The translations under genes and the position numbers were made by a program. 42,249 bases of DNA, taken from an uncultured Oscillospiraceae bacterium (GTDB taxonomy: Bacteria; Bacillota; Clostridia; Oscillospirales; Ruminococcaceae). Below are positions 7,774 to 15,739 of this stretch, one piece after another (the first letter of the stretch is position 1; each line of letters begins with the position of its first letter). The stretch lies in NCBI GenBank assembly GCA_900540595.1, contig UQGL01000023.1, positions 1 through 42,249 of the forward strand. The letters are read 5' to 3'. The notes under the pieces were generated by a model. It was not told the DNA's origin. It was given only the letters and a program-made list of their open reading frames with translations, and did no database searches.

Positions 7774-8571
7774 ATGAAAACAGCATTGACCATTGCTGGA
7801 AGTGATTCCAGCGGAGGCGCCGGTATCCAGGCAGATATCAAGACGATGACCGCTAACGGCGTTTTTGCCATGAGCGCCATCACGGCCCTGACTGCCCAGA
7901 ACACGACCGGCGTGACCGACATTTTTGAGACGACCCCGCATTTTCTGGCTGAGCAGCTTGACGCGGTCTTTACCGACATCTACCCCGATGCCGTCAAGAT
8001 CGGTATGGTATCCTCGGCAGAGCTGATCGGCACGATCGCCGACAAGCTGCAGGAGTACAGCGCTAGGCACATTGTGGTGGACCCCGTTATGGTGGCAACC
8101 TCCGGCTCCAAGCTGCTGCGGGACGATGCCGTGGATGCACTGACCGCAAGGCTGCTGCCGATGGCGGAGGTGCTGACCCCGAACATCCCCGAGGCAGAGA
8201 TACTCTCCGGCATGTCCATCAAAAATGCCGCCGATATGGAGAAGGCCGCGCAGACCATCAGCGAGAAATACGGCTGTGCCGTGCTGTGCAAGGGCGGCCA
8301 CCAGATCAACGATGCCGATGATCTGCTCTGGCGCAGCGGCGCAGGCAAATGGTTCCGCGGCCGCCGCATTGACAACCCCAATACCCACGGCACCGGCTGC
8401 ACACTGTCCAGCGCCATTGCGTCTAACCTTGCCAAGGGCTATGACCTCGACACCTCGGTTGAGCGCGCCAAGGCGTACATCTCGGGCGCACTGGCTGCCA
8501 TGCTCGACCTCGGGCACGGCTCCGGCCCGATGGATCACATGTTCGCACTGAAGGGAGAGTTCACCGAATGA
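7774..8571 (+). CDS. thiD: Hydroxymethylpyrimidine/phosphomethylpyrimidine kinase ThiD
   Basis: A 265-residue ribokinase-fold enzyme that converts HMP to HMP-P and HMP-PP for ThiE. Signatures: ALTIAGSDSSGGAGIQADIK at the N-terminus, GVFAMSAITALTAQNT, VVDPVMVATSGSKLL, LTPNIPEAEILSG, CKGGHQ and NTHGTGCTLSSAIASNLAKG, which carries the GTGC anion hole. GAAAGGAAG precedes ATG 7774. The stop overlaps the ATGA of cytX, indicating coupling of kinase and transporter. Confidence 0.97.
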   Translation: MKTALTIAGSDSSGGAGIQADIKTMTANGVFAMSAITALTAQNTTGVTDIFETTPHFLAEQLDAVFTDIYPDAVKIGMVSSAELIGTIADKLQEYSARHIVVDPVMVATSGSKLLRDDAVDALTARLLPMAEVLTPNIPEAEILSGMSIKNAADMEKAAQTISEKYGCAVLCKGGHQINDADDLLWRSGAGKWFRGRRIDNPNTHGTGCTLSSAIASNLAKGYDLDTSVERAKAYISGALAAMLDLGHGSGPMDHMFALKGEFTE

Positions 8572-9737
8572 AAAAGACATCTACCCTTCAGAACGGTTTG
8601 ATCTGGTTCGGCGCCGGTGTTTCGCTGGCGGAGATTTTAACAGGCACGGCCTTTGCCCCGCTGGGCATGGCCAAGGGTCTGGCAGCGATCCTTGTCGGAC
8701 ATATCATCGGCTGCGCCATGATGCTGCTGGCGGGCCTGATCGGCGGCCGCACCGGCCGCAGCGCCATGGAGACCGTCAAGATGAGCTTCGGCCAGAAGGG
8801 CGGCCTGCTGTTCGCCTTTTTGAATGTGCTGCAGCTTGTCGGCTGGACGGCCATTATGATCTATGACGGCGCACTGGCTGTCGGCGGTATCTTTGACATC
8901 GGCCGCTGGGTCTGGTGTCTGGTGATCGGCGCACTGATCATCCTCTGGATCGCGGTGGGCATCACCGATCTGGGCTGGCTCAACAAGCTGACGATGGCAG
9001 CATTGTTCGTGCTTACGCTGGTGTTGTGCAAGGTCATCTTCTTCTCCGGCAATGCCATGCCCGACCTTACCGGCGAAAGCCTGACCTTCGGCGCGGCGGT
9101 GGAGCTGGCGGTGGCGATGCCTCTGTCGTGGCTGCCGCTGATCAGCGACTATACCCGCGATGCTGAAAAGCCGACACAGGCAACATGGGTCAGCGTGATC
9201 GTCTACGGCCTTGTATCCTGCTGGATGTATGTCATCGGCATGGGCGCGGCCATCTTCACCGGTGAGTATGACATTGCCGTCATCATGGTCAAGGCCGGTC
9301 TGGGCATTGCCGCACTCGTGATTCTGGTATTTTCGACCGTTACCACGACCTTCCTCGATGCTTGGAGCGCCGGTATCTCTGCCGAGAGCCTGACGCCCAA
9401 GCTGGACGGCAAAAAGACCGCCATCGCTGTGACGGTCATCGGTGTCGCGGGGGCGATCCTCTTCCCGATGGACGACATCACCGGCTTCCTGTATCTGATC
9501 GGCTCGGTCTTTGCGCCGATGATCGCCGTGCAGATCGCAGATCATTTTATCCTCAGGCGTGACCGCTTTGCGGTGGCCGCCGATGCACGGAACCTTGTGA
9601 TCTGGCTGATCGGCTTCCTTGCCTACCGCCTGCTGATGGGGGTGGACACCCCCGTGGGCTACACCCTGCCCGCCATGGTGCTGACTGTGCTGCTCTGCAT
9701 CCTTGCAGAGAAGATTAAGCCGACCGTGAAGGCATAA
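8568..9737 (+). CDS. cytX: Hydroxymethylpyrimidine transporter CytX
   Basis: A 389-residue NCS1-family permease with about twelve membrane segments. The N-terminal motif WFGAGVSLAEILTGTAFAPL and the following GLIGGRTGRSAMETVKMSFG are typical of CytX, the HMP permease found in thiamine salvage operons. Overlap ATGA with thiD and position behind the TPP riboswitch support the role. It brings in the pyrimidine that ThiD then phosphorylates. Confidence 0.93.
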   Translation: MKKTSTLQNGLIWFGAGVSLAEILTGTAFAPLGMAKGLAAILVGHIIGCAMMLLAGLIGGRTGRSAMETVKMSFGQKGGLLFAFLNVLQLVGWTAIMIYDGALAVGGIFDIGRWVWCLVIGALIILWIAVGITDLGWLNKLTMAALFVLTLVLCKVIFFSGNAMPDLTGESLTFGAAVELAVAMPLSWLPLISDYTRDAEKPTQATWVSVIVYGLVSCWMYVIGMGAAIFTGEYDIAVIMVKAGLGIAALVILVFSTVTTTFLDAWSAGISAESLTPKLDGKKTAIAVTVIGVAGAILFPMDDITGFLYLIGSVFAPMIAVQIADHFILRRDRFAVAADARNLVIWLIGFLAYRLLMGVDTPVGYTLPAMVLTVLLCILAEKIKPTVKA

Positions 9738-9759
9738 GCTGAATACAAGCATATACCCT

Positions 9760-9800
9760 GCGCCCCGCCCGATGCTGCAATGCTCTGGCGGGGCGCTTTT
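9760..9800 (+). terminator. Terminator of the thiamine operon
   Basis: GCGCCCCGCC (9760-9769) pairs exactly with GGCGGGGCGC (9787-9796), followed by TTTT and a T-rich tail. Confidence 0.9.
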
Positions 9801-9835
9801 GCGTATTTTGCAAAAAGCAGGCGGCCGCCCTGTAA

Positions 9836-9864
9836 TTGACACGGCGGCGGCCTTGCAGTATACT
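9836..9864 (+). promoter_or_regulatory. Near-consensus promoter for the CobO-like gene
   Basis: TTGACA (9836-9841), 17 bases, TATACT (9859-9864). No cobalamin riboswitch is visible in the roughly 75-base leader. Confidence 0.8.
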
Positions 9865-9943
9865 GAATTTACATTATTATAGAGTGAGCCTGTCGAAAAG
9901 CGCTTTTTGCAAACGGCTTATACATTATAAGGAGGCTGGCGCC

Positions 9944-10441
9944 ATGCTGCATCTGTACTGGGGGGACGGCAAGGGCAAGACCACGGCGGCTATGGGGCTG
10001 GCACTGCGTGCGCTCGGCCACGGCCGCCGCGTGGTGGTGCTGCAATTTTTAAAGGACGGCACCAGCGGAGAGATCGCTCTGCTGCGCCGCTGCGGTGCAG
10101 AGGTCCATGCCTGCCCCAACGCAAAGTTTACATGGCTCATGACCGAGGCCGAGCGCACGGAGGCCCGGCAGCACAATACGGCGGCGCTGCGCGCCGCGCT
10201 GGATACCCCCTTTGACCTGCTGGTGCTGGACGAGGCCTGCGCGGCCTGTCGGCATCAGCTTGTGGACGAGGCACTGCTGCGGCAGGCGGCAGCAATGGCA
10301 AAGCAGGGCAGAGAGGTCGTGCTGACGGGCCGTGATCCGGCACCGTGGATGCAGGAGGCCGCCGACTACTCGACCGAGCTGCGCGCGGTCCGGCACCCCT
10401 ACACTCAGGGCATTCCCGCGCGGGAGGGGATAGAGTATTAA
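9944..10441 (+). CDS. Cob(I)yrinic acid a,c-diamide adenosyltransferase-like (CobO/BtuR family)
   Basis: A 165-residue P-loop protein. The N-terminus LYWGDGKGKTTAAMGLALRA is the CobO/BtuR Walker A; LLVLDEACAA is Walker B; VVLTGRDPAPWMQEAADY and the ending HPYTQGIPAREGIEY are the family C-terminal motifs. The family adds the 5'-deoxyadenosyl group to corrinoids. ATG 9944 follows AAGGAGG at 9928-9934. It is slightly shorter than typical CobO (about 170-200) and stands alone, with no other corrin genes near, so a corrinoid salvage role is more likely than full synthesis. Confidence 0.88.
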   Translation: MLHLYWGDGKGKTTAAMGLALRALGHGRRVVVLQFLKDGTSGEIALLRRCGAEVHACPNAKFTWLMTEAERTEARQHNTAALRAALDTPFDLLVLDEACAACRHQLVDEALLRQAAAMAKQGREVVLTGRDPAPWMQEAADYSTELRAVRHPYTQGIPAREGIEY

Positions 10442-10492
10442 GGGCACCGCAGCGCGCGAACCAGCGAAGAAGCAAGCGCAATTACCAGATAT

Positions 10493-10541
10493 ACCGGCCA
10501 TTTGTTGTGCATTGTGCACAAACGAACGACCGGTTTTTTTG
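10493..10541 (+). terminator. Terminator after the CobO-like gene
   Basis: ACCGGCCATTTGTTGTGCA and TGCACAAACGAACGACCGGT form a long stem with a small internal loop; seven T residues follow. Confidence 0.85.
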
Positions 10542-10590
10542 TTCTTGAAAAACCGAATATGCATGAAATGCGACCGTTTATCGCAAGCTA

Positions 10591-10620
10591 TTGAAATGGC
10601 AGTAGCAAATTGTGTACAAT
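10591..10620 (+). promoter_or_regulatory. Promoter for the GH3 gene
   Basis: TTGAAA (10591-10596), 18 bases, TACAAT (10615-10620). The leader to ATG 10665 contains AAGGAGAG. Confidence 0.6.
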
Positions 10621-10664
10621 AGCGATAACAGATAAACTGTTAAAGAAAAAACAAGGAGAGAATC

Positions 10665-13600
10665 ATGGACGAGATCAAAGCCCAAAAGAAAGCGCTCAAA
10701 AAAGCCTACAAACAGGCAAAGCGCAAGAACGTTCTGGCGTGGAAGATCCTGACGATCCTGTGTGCGGTCGTTATGGTCATTTCCGTGCCTTTGTCCGTGC
10801 TTGCCGTAAAGTTCGACAACACCATGGCGGCCCGCTTCGGCGGTAGCTTCTGGAAGCTGCAGAACGAGGACACCAACGCCCAGTATTACACCAGTGACTT
10901 CAACTCTGCCGAGGAGATGGTCGACTACGGTCTGGCCCTGACCCAGCAGGTCGAGGCTGAAGGCGCTGCCCTGCTGATGAACAACAACAATGCGCTGCCT
11001 CTGGCTGCCGATGCCAAAGTCAGCACCTTCTCCAACAGCAGTGTCAACCTCGTGTACGGCGGCACCGGCTCCGGCAACATTGATGCCTCCACCGCCGACA
11101 CCCTGCGCACCGCCCTCGAGAAGGTTGGTGTGACCGTCAACCCCACCCTGTGGGACTTCTACACCGTCGGCGCAGGCAAGGACTACGCCCGCTCCAAGAG
11201 CGGCACCGTTGCCACCGCCAGTGAGGTCACCGCTGAGGTGCCCTGGGATGTCTACACCGACGATGTGAAGAACAGCGTTGCCCAGTACGGCGATGCCGCC
11301 ATCGTCACCCTCTCCCGCGTTGGCGGCGAGGGCGCTGACCTTGCCTACGGCGAGGTCAACTATCTGGCGCTCGACGAGAACGAGAAGGCCATGCTGCAGA
11401 ACGTTGCCGAGATGAAGAAGAACGGCATCGTCAAAAAGACCATCGTGCTGATCAACTCCGCCAACGCCCTGCAGGTCGATTTCCTCAAGAACAACGAGTA
11501 CGACATCGACGCCGCGCTGTGGATCGGTGACGTGGGCATCTCCGGCATCAACGCCGTTGCCGAGATCCTGACCGGCAAGGTCAACCCCTCCGGCAGCCTG
11601 GTCGATACCTACTGCTACGACAACTTCAGCGCCCCCGCTATGTGGAACTTCACCCCCAGCACCTATGAGGGTTATGTTGAGGGCGGCGATGTGCCCGCAA
11701 AGAGCAAGTCCTACATGATCTATCAGGAAGGCATCTATGTAGGCTACAAGTACTACGAGACCCGCTACGAGGACTTCGTCACCGGCAGCGGCAACGCAGG
11801 CGACTACGCCTACGGCGACATCGTGGCTTACCCCTTCGGCTACGGCCTGAGCTACACCAGCTATGACATCAGCGACATGAAGGTCAACTATAATGCCGCC
11901 GATGACACCTACACCGTCACCGTCAAGGTCACCAACACCGGTGCCATGGCGGGCAAAAAGACCGTGCAGGTCTATGTCCAGAGCCCCTACACCGACTACG
12001 ACAAGCAGAACGGCGTTGAGAAGTCCGCTGTTTCTCTGGTCGGCTTCGGCAAGACCGGTATGATCGAGCCGGGCGCTTCCGAGACGCTGTCCATGACCGT
12101 CAACAAGCGCGACATCGCTTCCTACGACACCTACGGTGCCGGCACCTATATCCTTGACGCCGGTGACTACTACTTCACCGCCGCAACCGATGCCCACAAC
12201 GCTGTCAACAACATTCTGGCTGCCAAGGGCTTCACGGTCGAGAACACCAACGGCAAGATGACTGCCGATGGCAACGCCGACCTGACCTACACCTGGACCG
12301 AGGACGCTCTCAATACCACCACCTACGCCACCAGCGAGAACGGCACCGAGATCACCAACCAGCTGTCCTGCGCTGACCCCAACCTCTATGAGGGCGTTGA
12401 TGAGACTGTCACCTGGCTGAGCCGCTCTGACTGGAACGGCACCCTGCCCACCGAGACCGTCAAGCTGACCCTGACCGAGCTGCTGAAGAAGGACCTGCAG
12501 GAGGTCCGCTACGACGCTGCCGACTACGAGAGCGTTGAGATGCCCACCCTCGGCGCCAAGAACGGCGTCAAGCTGTACGACATGATCGGCCTCGACTACA
12601 ACGATCCCAAGTGGGACGAGCTGCTGGATCAGATGACCTTCGATGAGATGAACTCTCTGATCGGCGATGCTTTCCACTGGACCATGCCCGTTAAGAGCGT
12701 GGAGGCTCCCGGTACCCGTGACGAGAACGGCCCTCAGGGTCTGACCGCCAGCCTGCTGGGCAACGACAAGAGCCAGCTGACCGCCACCGCCTTCACCTCT
12801 GAGGACGTTATGGCTGCCACCTTCAACACCGAGATCATGACCGAGATCGGCAAGGTCATCGGCAACAACTGCCTGGAGGCCAACATTGCCTGTCTGTACG
12901 GCCCCGGCAACAACATCCACCGCACCCCCTACGGCGGCCGTAACTTCGAGTACTACTCTGAGGATGGCTTCCTGTCTGGCATGATGAGCGCCTACGAGGT
13001 CGCTGCCATTCAGGACAAGGGCGTCCACGTTGTCATGAAGCACTTTGCGCTGAATGACTGCGAGCAGGACCGTATCGGTCTGGGCGTCTGGGTGAACGAG
13101 CAGGCTGCCCGTGAGGTCTATCTGAAGGCCTTCCAGGCTCCTGTTGAGGTCGGCAACGCCAACGGCGTTATGATCGCCTACACCCGCTGGGGTGCTGTCT
13201 GGTCCGGCGGCAACTACGGTCTGGTCACCGGCATCCTGCGCAACGAGTGGGGCTGCGATGGCATGGTCATCACCGATAACGTGCTGACCCAGTATGTCAA
13301 CGGTCCCGATGGCGTCATGGCCGGCGTGTCCATCTACGATGCCATGATGTCCTTCGTCACCGACACCCTGCCCAAGTACAAGAATGACCCCGTCATCGTC
13401 ACCGCCATGCGCGAGGCCTGCCACCACAACCTGTATGCCATTGCCAACTCCTGCGGTATGAACGGCGTTGGTGCCGACACCACCATCAAGGTGATCCGTC
13501 CCACCATCGTTGCAGCAGTTATCGCTGTCGTCAGGGTTTCCGGCATCCTCTTTGTGCTGGGCCTGATCCTCTGGATCCTCGGTGCCCGCAAGCTGCGTAA

Positions 13601-13676
13601 GACTGAGCAGTACAAGGCCTACAAGGATTTCAAGAAGGCCCAGAAGGCCGCCAAGAAAGCCCAGAAGGCAAACTGA
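10665..13676 (+). CDS. Membrane-anchored glycoside hydrolase family 3 protein with reversed domain order
   Basis: A 1003-residue GH3 relative. A Lys-rich start (1-25) and one membrane segment (26-48) come first. The usual C-terminal GH3 domain follows (about 90-400: EGAALLMNNNNALPL, VDTYCYDNFSAPA, YPFGYGLSYTSYD), then a fibronectin-III-like domain (about 405-525: VTVKVTNTGAMAGKKTVQVYV). The usual N-terminal TIM-barrel domain comes last (about 640-930: DENGPQGL, GRNFEYYSEDGF, VMKHFALNDCEQDR), with the probable nucleophile Asp871 in CDGMVITDN. A second membrane segment (about 945-968) and a Lys-rich tail close the protein. This permuted order is known in some rumen and gut clostridial beta-glucosidases. 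Codon use is strongly biased to C-ending codons, suggesting high expression. Substrate unknown; beta-glucoside hydrolysis is the family default. Confidence 0.9.
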   Translation: MDEIKAQKKALKKAYKQAKRKNVLAWKILTILCAVVMVISVPLSVLAVKFDNTMAARFGGSFWKLQNEDTNAQYYTSDFNSAEEMVDYGLALTQQVEAEGAALLMNNNNALPLAADAKVSTFSNSSVNLVYGGTGSGNIDASTADTLRTALEKVGVTVNPTLWDFYTVGAGKDYARSKSGTVATASEVTAEVPWDVYTDDVKNSVAQYGDAAIVTLSRVGGEGADLAYGEVNYLALDENEKAMLQNVAEMKKNGIVKKTIVLINSANALQVDFLKNNEYDIDAALWIGDVGISGINAVAEILTGKVNPSGSLVDTYCYDNFSAPAMWNFTPSTYEGYVEGGDVPAKSKSYMIYQEGIYVGYKYYETRYEDFVTGSGNAGDYAYGDIVAYPFGYGLSYTSYDISDMKVNYNAADDTYTVTVKVTNTGAMAGKKTVQVYVQSPYTDYDKQNGVEKSAVSLVGFGKTGMIEPGASETLSMTVNKRDIASYDTYGAGTYILDAGDYYFTAATDAHNAVNNILAAKGFTVENTNGKMTADGNADLTYTWTEDALNTTTYATSENGTEITNQLSCADPNLYEGVDETVTWLSRSDWNGTLPTETVKLTLTELLKKDLQEVRYDAADYESVEMPTLGAKNGVKLYDMIGLDYNDPKWDELLDQMTFDEMNSLIGDAFHWTMPVKSVEAPGTRDENGPQGLTASLLGNDKSQLTATAFTSEDVMAATFNTEIMTEIGKVIGNNCLEANIACLYGPGNNIHRTPYGGRNFEYYSEDGFLSGMMSAYEVAAIQDKGVHVVMKHFALNDCEQDRIGLGVWVNEQAAREVYLKAFQAPVEVGNANGVMIAYTRWGAVWSGGNYGLVTGILRNEWGCDGMVITDNVLTQYVNGPDGVMAGVSIYDAMMSFVTDTLPKYKNDPVIVTAMREACHHNLYAIANSCGMNGVGADTTIKVIRPTIVAAVIAVVRVSGILFVLGLILWILGARKLRKTEQYKAYKDFKKAQKAAKKAQKAN

Positions 13677-13699
13677 TCTGAAGCATAGTCAATAAATAT

Positions 13700-13738
13700 A
13701 GCCGGGCGCTCCCGTTTGAGAGCGCCCGGCTTTTTTTG
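13700..13738 (+). terminator. Terminator of the GH3 gene
   Basis: AGCCGGGCGCTC and GAGCGCCCGGCT pair perfectly around a short loop, then TTTTTTT. Confidence 0.95.
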
Positions 13739-13807
13739 CTATAACCGAAAGCCGGAAATCTCGCTGAAATGCGGTTGCAATGGGCGGGAAAAATGTCTAC
13801 ACTTGTA

Positions 13808-14230
13808 CTATACAAACCAGCAAACGCGGTACAATACACCGCTGCGGGTCTTGCCGCCAACAGTCAGGTTCTGGAACTGGTTGTACCCCGCAAAATAGTC
13901 CGCCGTGTTGGCAGAGATCGTCCACACCCACTCGGAGTATTTGAGCCAGAGCGCATCGACAAGCTCCTGCGCAAAGTCCGGCTGCAGGATGCCGGCCTGT
14001 ACATCTTTCTCATAATAGGAATCCATATACTGGTCAAACCAGCCGGGGTTAAGGGAAAGCGGATTCTCGCTTAAAATGCCGCCTGCCTGCACGAACCACA
14101 AAAACTGCATGGCTTCGTAGAAGGTGCGCGGCGGGTTTTCCGGCACGCGGCGGCAGTTGGCGGCGATCTGCAAAAGCTCTGCCGCGCGGGCGTGACCTCG
14201 CCCACAATCTGCCGATCCTCAGTGAATGAG
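13808..14230 (-). pseudogene. Fragment of a glycyl-radical enzyme (pyruvate formate-lyase family)
   Basis: On the minus strand the frame reads AAELLQIAANCRRVPENPPR, then TFYEAMQFLWFVQAGGI, SLNPGWFDQYMDSYYEKDV, ELVDALWLKYSEW and GYNQFQNLTVGGKTRSG, an uninterrupted internal piece of a PFL-family glycyl-radical enzyme (dehydratase / choline-lyase-like subgroup). Homology stops abruptly after GGKTRSG near 13850, where the frame continues into unrelated sequence. There is no recognisable start; upstream homology fades near 14230. The catalytic Cys and Gly-loop regions are absent, and full enzymes run to about 800 residues. It is a dead remnant. Confidence 0.8.
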
Positions 14231-14308
14231 TGATCTGCAGGGAGCGTGACTTTTTATACAATTATTGCTACCGTGTATAAAGTACAAATTATGGGTCAGC
14301 CGATGATT

Positions 14309-14343
14309 TATAATAGAAGTATCGAAGGGAAAGGCTCCTTTCC
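14309..14343 (+). promoter_or_regulatory. TATAAT box and leader hairpin ahead of a small acidic ORF
   Basis: TATAAT at 14309-14314 without a clear -35, then a perfect 7-base stem GGAAAGG-CT-CCTTTCC at 14328-14343, ahead of ACGGAGGT at 14353-14360. Confidence 0.4.
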
Positions 14344-14367
14344 TCAAAAAAGACGGAGGTAACCGCT

Positions 14368-14559
14368 ATGCTGAAGGATATGGATTTCGGGATTTACGGC
14401 AAGGGGATTGACGGGTATGTACATTACTCTCTCGCAATGGACAATATCCGGGAAGAGGAGGAGCAACGCCAGGCACTGATGGATGAGTTTGACAGCGGTA
14501 CAGACGCATACGACATAAGCGATTCCGATGCGGGTGATTTCAGTGGTGACGATTTTTGA
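14368..14559 (+). CDS. Small acidic hypothetical protein, 63 residues
   Basis: The ORF has an excellent ribosome binding site (GGAGGT) seven bases before ATG 14368 and a TATAAT box upstream. The protein begins MLKDMDFGIYGKGIDGYVHY and ends in a very acidic tail (DSGTDAYDISDSDAGDFSGD), with a Glu/Gln-rich helix between. There is no membrane segment or signal peptide. No family recognised. It sits alone between two decayed genes; it could be a real small protein or the start of another remnant. Confidence 0.5.
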   Translation: MLKDMDFGIYGKGIDGYVHYSLAMDNIREEEEQRQALMDEFDSGTDAYDISDSDAGDFSGDDF

Positions 14560-14605
14560 GAAGGCCAACCCAAAGGGACATTCTTTATAAAGGCATTTAT
14601 CACAA

Positions 14606-14800
14606 TCACCGATTCACGGTAAGGCCGCGCTCGTTTTCGACGATTGCTTCTACCGCAAGTGTAAGGCCGCGCGCGATTTGGTGCAGATCCATGCTGGGCG
14701 TTCCCAGCGGCTTGCCGACGGCCAGCAGCTTGACAGCCTCATAGGCCGGGTTGACGGACTCCCCGCCGAACGGATCAAAACCGGTGATAAGGATCTTCAT
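14606..14800 (-). pseudogene. pcp: Internally deleted pyrrolidone-carboxylate peptidase (pcp remnant)
   Basis: The 64-residue ORF starts with the Pcp N-terminus [18 protein letters not shown] and continues AYEAVKLL, but then jumps directly to the Pcp C-terminal helix [20 protein letters not shown]. Intact Pcp has about 200-215 residues, so roughly 140 codons including the catalytic Glu, Cys and His are missing, with the frame kept. A good ribosome binding site (GGAGG) precedes ATG 14800, 18 bases after the rhomboid gene, so it was the second gene of that operon. The product cannot be a peptidase. Confidence 0.85.
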
Positions 14801-14818
14801 GAGGGAAACCTCCGCGTA

Positions 14819-15388
14819 TTATTTTCGGCGCACGGCAAAACCAAACCCCGTGCCGCAGGCACCGCCGACGATGTGCATAAAGTTGGCTACATTGTCCTGC
14901 ACGAACAAAATATCATATACCTGTTGGCTCAGGTAGAGCGCACCGACAAGGATCAGAGTGATCGGAATACCGCCGTTCCGGCTGCCGGCCAGACTGGACA
15001 GCATGATGAGCATAAACACGATGCCGGAGGCACCCAGCAGAGCGGAGGAGGGGAACAGCACACACTGCAGGATGCCGGACACAAGCGCGGTCATGAGGAT
15101 GCCGCTCAGCAGGGTGCGGCTGCCGTAGCGCTCCTCCAGCGGGGGCGCGATGACAAGGAAAAGCAGCATATTGCCTATAAAGTGGTCCCAGCCTGCATGC
15201 CCCAGCACATGACCAAACAGCCGGACAAAAAACAACGGATCAGCCAGCGAAGAGCGGTAGACGCTGAAAAGATGATGGGTTGTCCACCCGTTGGTCAGAT
15301 GACCGAGCGCCAGCGAAGCAAGCGACAGAAAGAAAAAGGTCAGCGTGACAGGGGCGTTGTACTGCAGATGGATATTGCTGCGCTTCAT
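14819..15388 (-). CDS. Rhomboid-family intramembrane serine protease
   Basis: A 189-residue membrane protein with about six hydrophobic segments. Rhomboid signatures are GHAGWDHFIGNMLLFLVI (the H-x4-N type motif), the catalytic Ser121 in LLGASGIVFML and the catalytic His172 in NFMHIVGGACGTGFGF. ATG 15388 follows AGGAGGCGC; a longer reading to 15532 runs through the promoter. Rhomboids cleave membrane segments of other proteins; the substrate is not inferable. It heads a minus-strand unit with the deleted pcp. Confidence 0.88.
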   Translation of the reverse strand: MKRSNIHLQYNAPVTLTFFFLSLASLALGHLTNGWTTHHLFSVYRSSLADPLFFVRLFGHVLGHAGWDHFIGNMLLFLVIAPPLEERYGSRTLLSGILMTALVSGILQCVLFPSSALLGASGIVFMLIMLSSLAGSRNGGIPITLILVGALYLSQQVYDILFVQDNVANFMHIVGGACGTGFGFAVRRK

Positions 15389-15419
15389 GGCGGATGCGCC
15401 TCCTTTGTATAATAGTACC

Positions 15420-15449
15420 AGTATAGCATATAAGCGGCCGACCTGTCGA
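15420..15449 (-). promoter_or_regulatory. Promoter for the rhomboid gene
   Basis: On the minus strand: TCGACA (15449-15444), 18 bases, TATACT (15425-15420), about 30 bases before the start codon. Confidence 0.55.
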
Positions 15450-15466
15450 GAACTGAGGAAGCCTGC

Positions 15467-15497
15467 AAATAAAAAGAGCAGACCGTAAAAGGTCTGC
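15467..15497 (-). terminator. Minus-strand terminator, probably of the MATE gene
   Basis: GCAGACC (15478-15484) and GGTCTGC (15491-15497) pair; on the minus strand the hairpin is followed by TCTTTTTATTT. The MATE stop lies 240 bases away because a palindromic element fills the gap. Confidence 0.7.
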
Positions 15498-15517
15498 CCG
15501 CAGTGCAATAGAAAATC

Positions 15518-15693
15518 AAGGCAATACCGCATAATTCTAAGTGCCGATACGGCGAGCGAGGTGCGGCAGCTGCTAAGCCAAAAGCGCAGATAATACTTTG
15601 TGTATTATCGAGCATTTTGGCAACGCAGATGCCGTGCCGCAGCCGCCGGAGCGGTGCTTAAGCCGTAAGGCGGGAATTGTGCGGTGTTGCCTC
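15518..15693. mobile_element. MITE-like palindromic element, about 176 bp
   Basis: AAGGCAATACCGCATAATTC (15518-15537) and GAATTGTGCGGTGTTGCCTC (15674-15693) are imperfect terminal inverted repeats (about 17 of 20 matches). An inner hairpin pairs GCCAAAAGCGCAGATAATA with TGTATTATCGAGCATTTTGG around 15577-15621. No ORF is credible. This fits a non-autonomous miniature element or a large folded RNA. Confidence 0.7.
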
Positions 15694-15739
15694 AAATAAA
15701 ATGTTCCGCTATGGCAGTAGAGAGAGCAGTCAAAACGCC

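Noticed and set aside
10578..13427. Open frame of about 950 codons on the minus strand
   Set aside because: It is the mirror of the GH3 gene: codon bias of that gene removes stops on the opposite strand. It has no domain pattern and is a Val/Gly/Asp-rich shadow.
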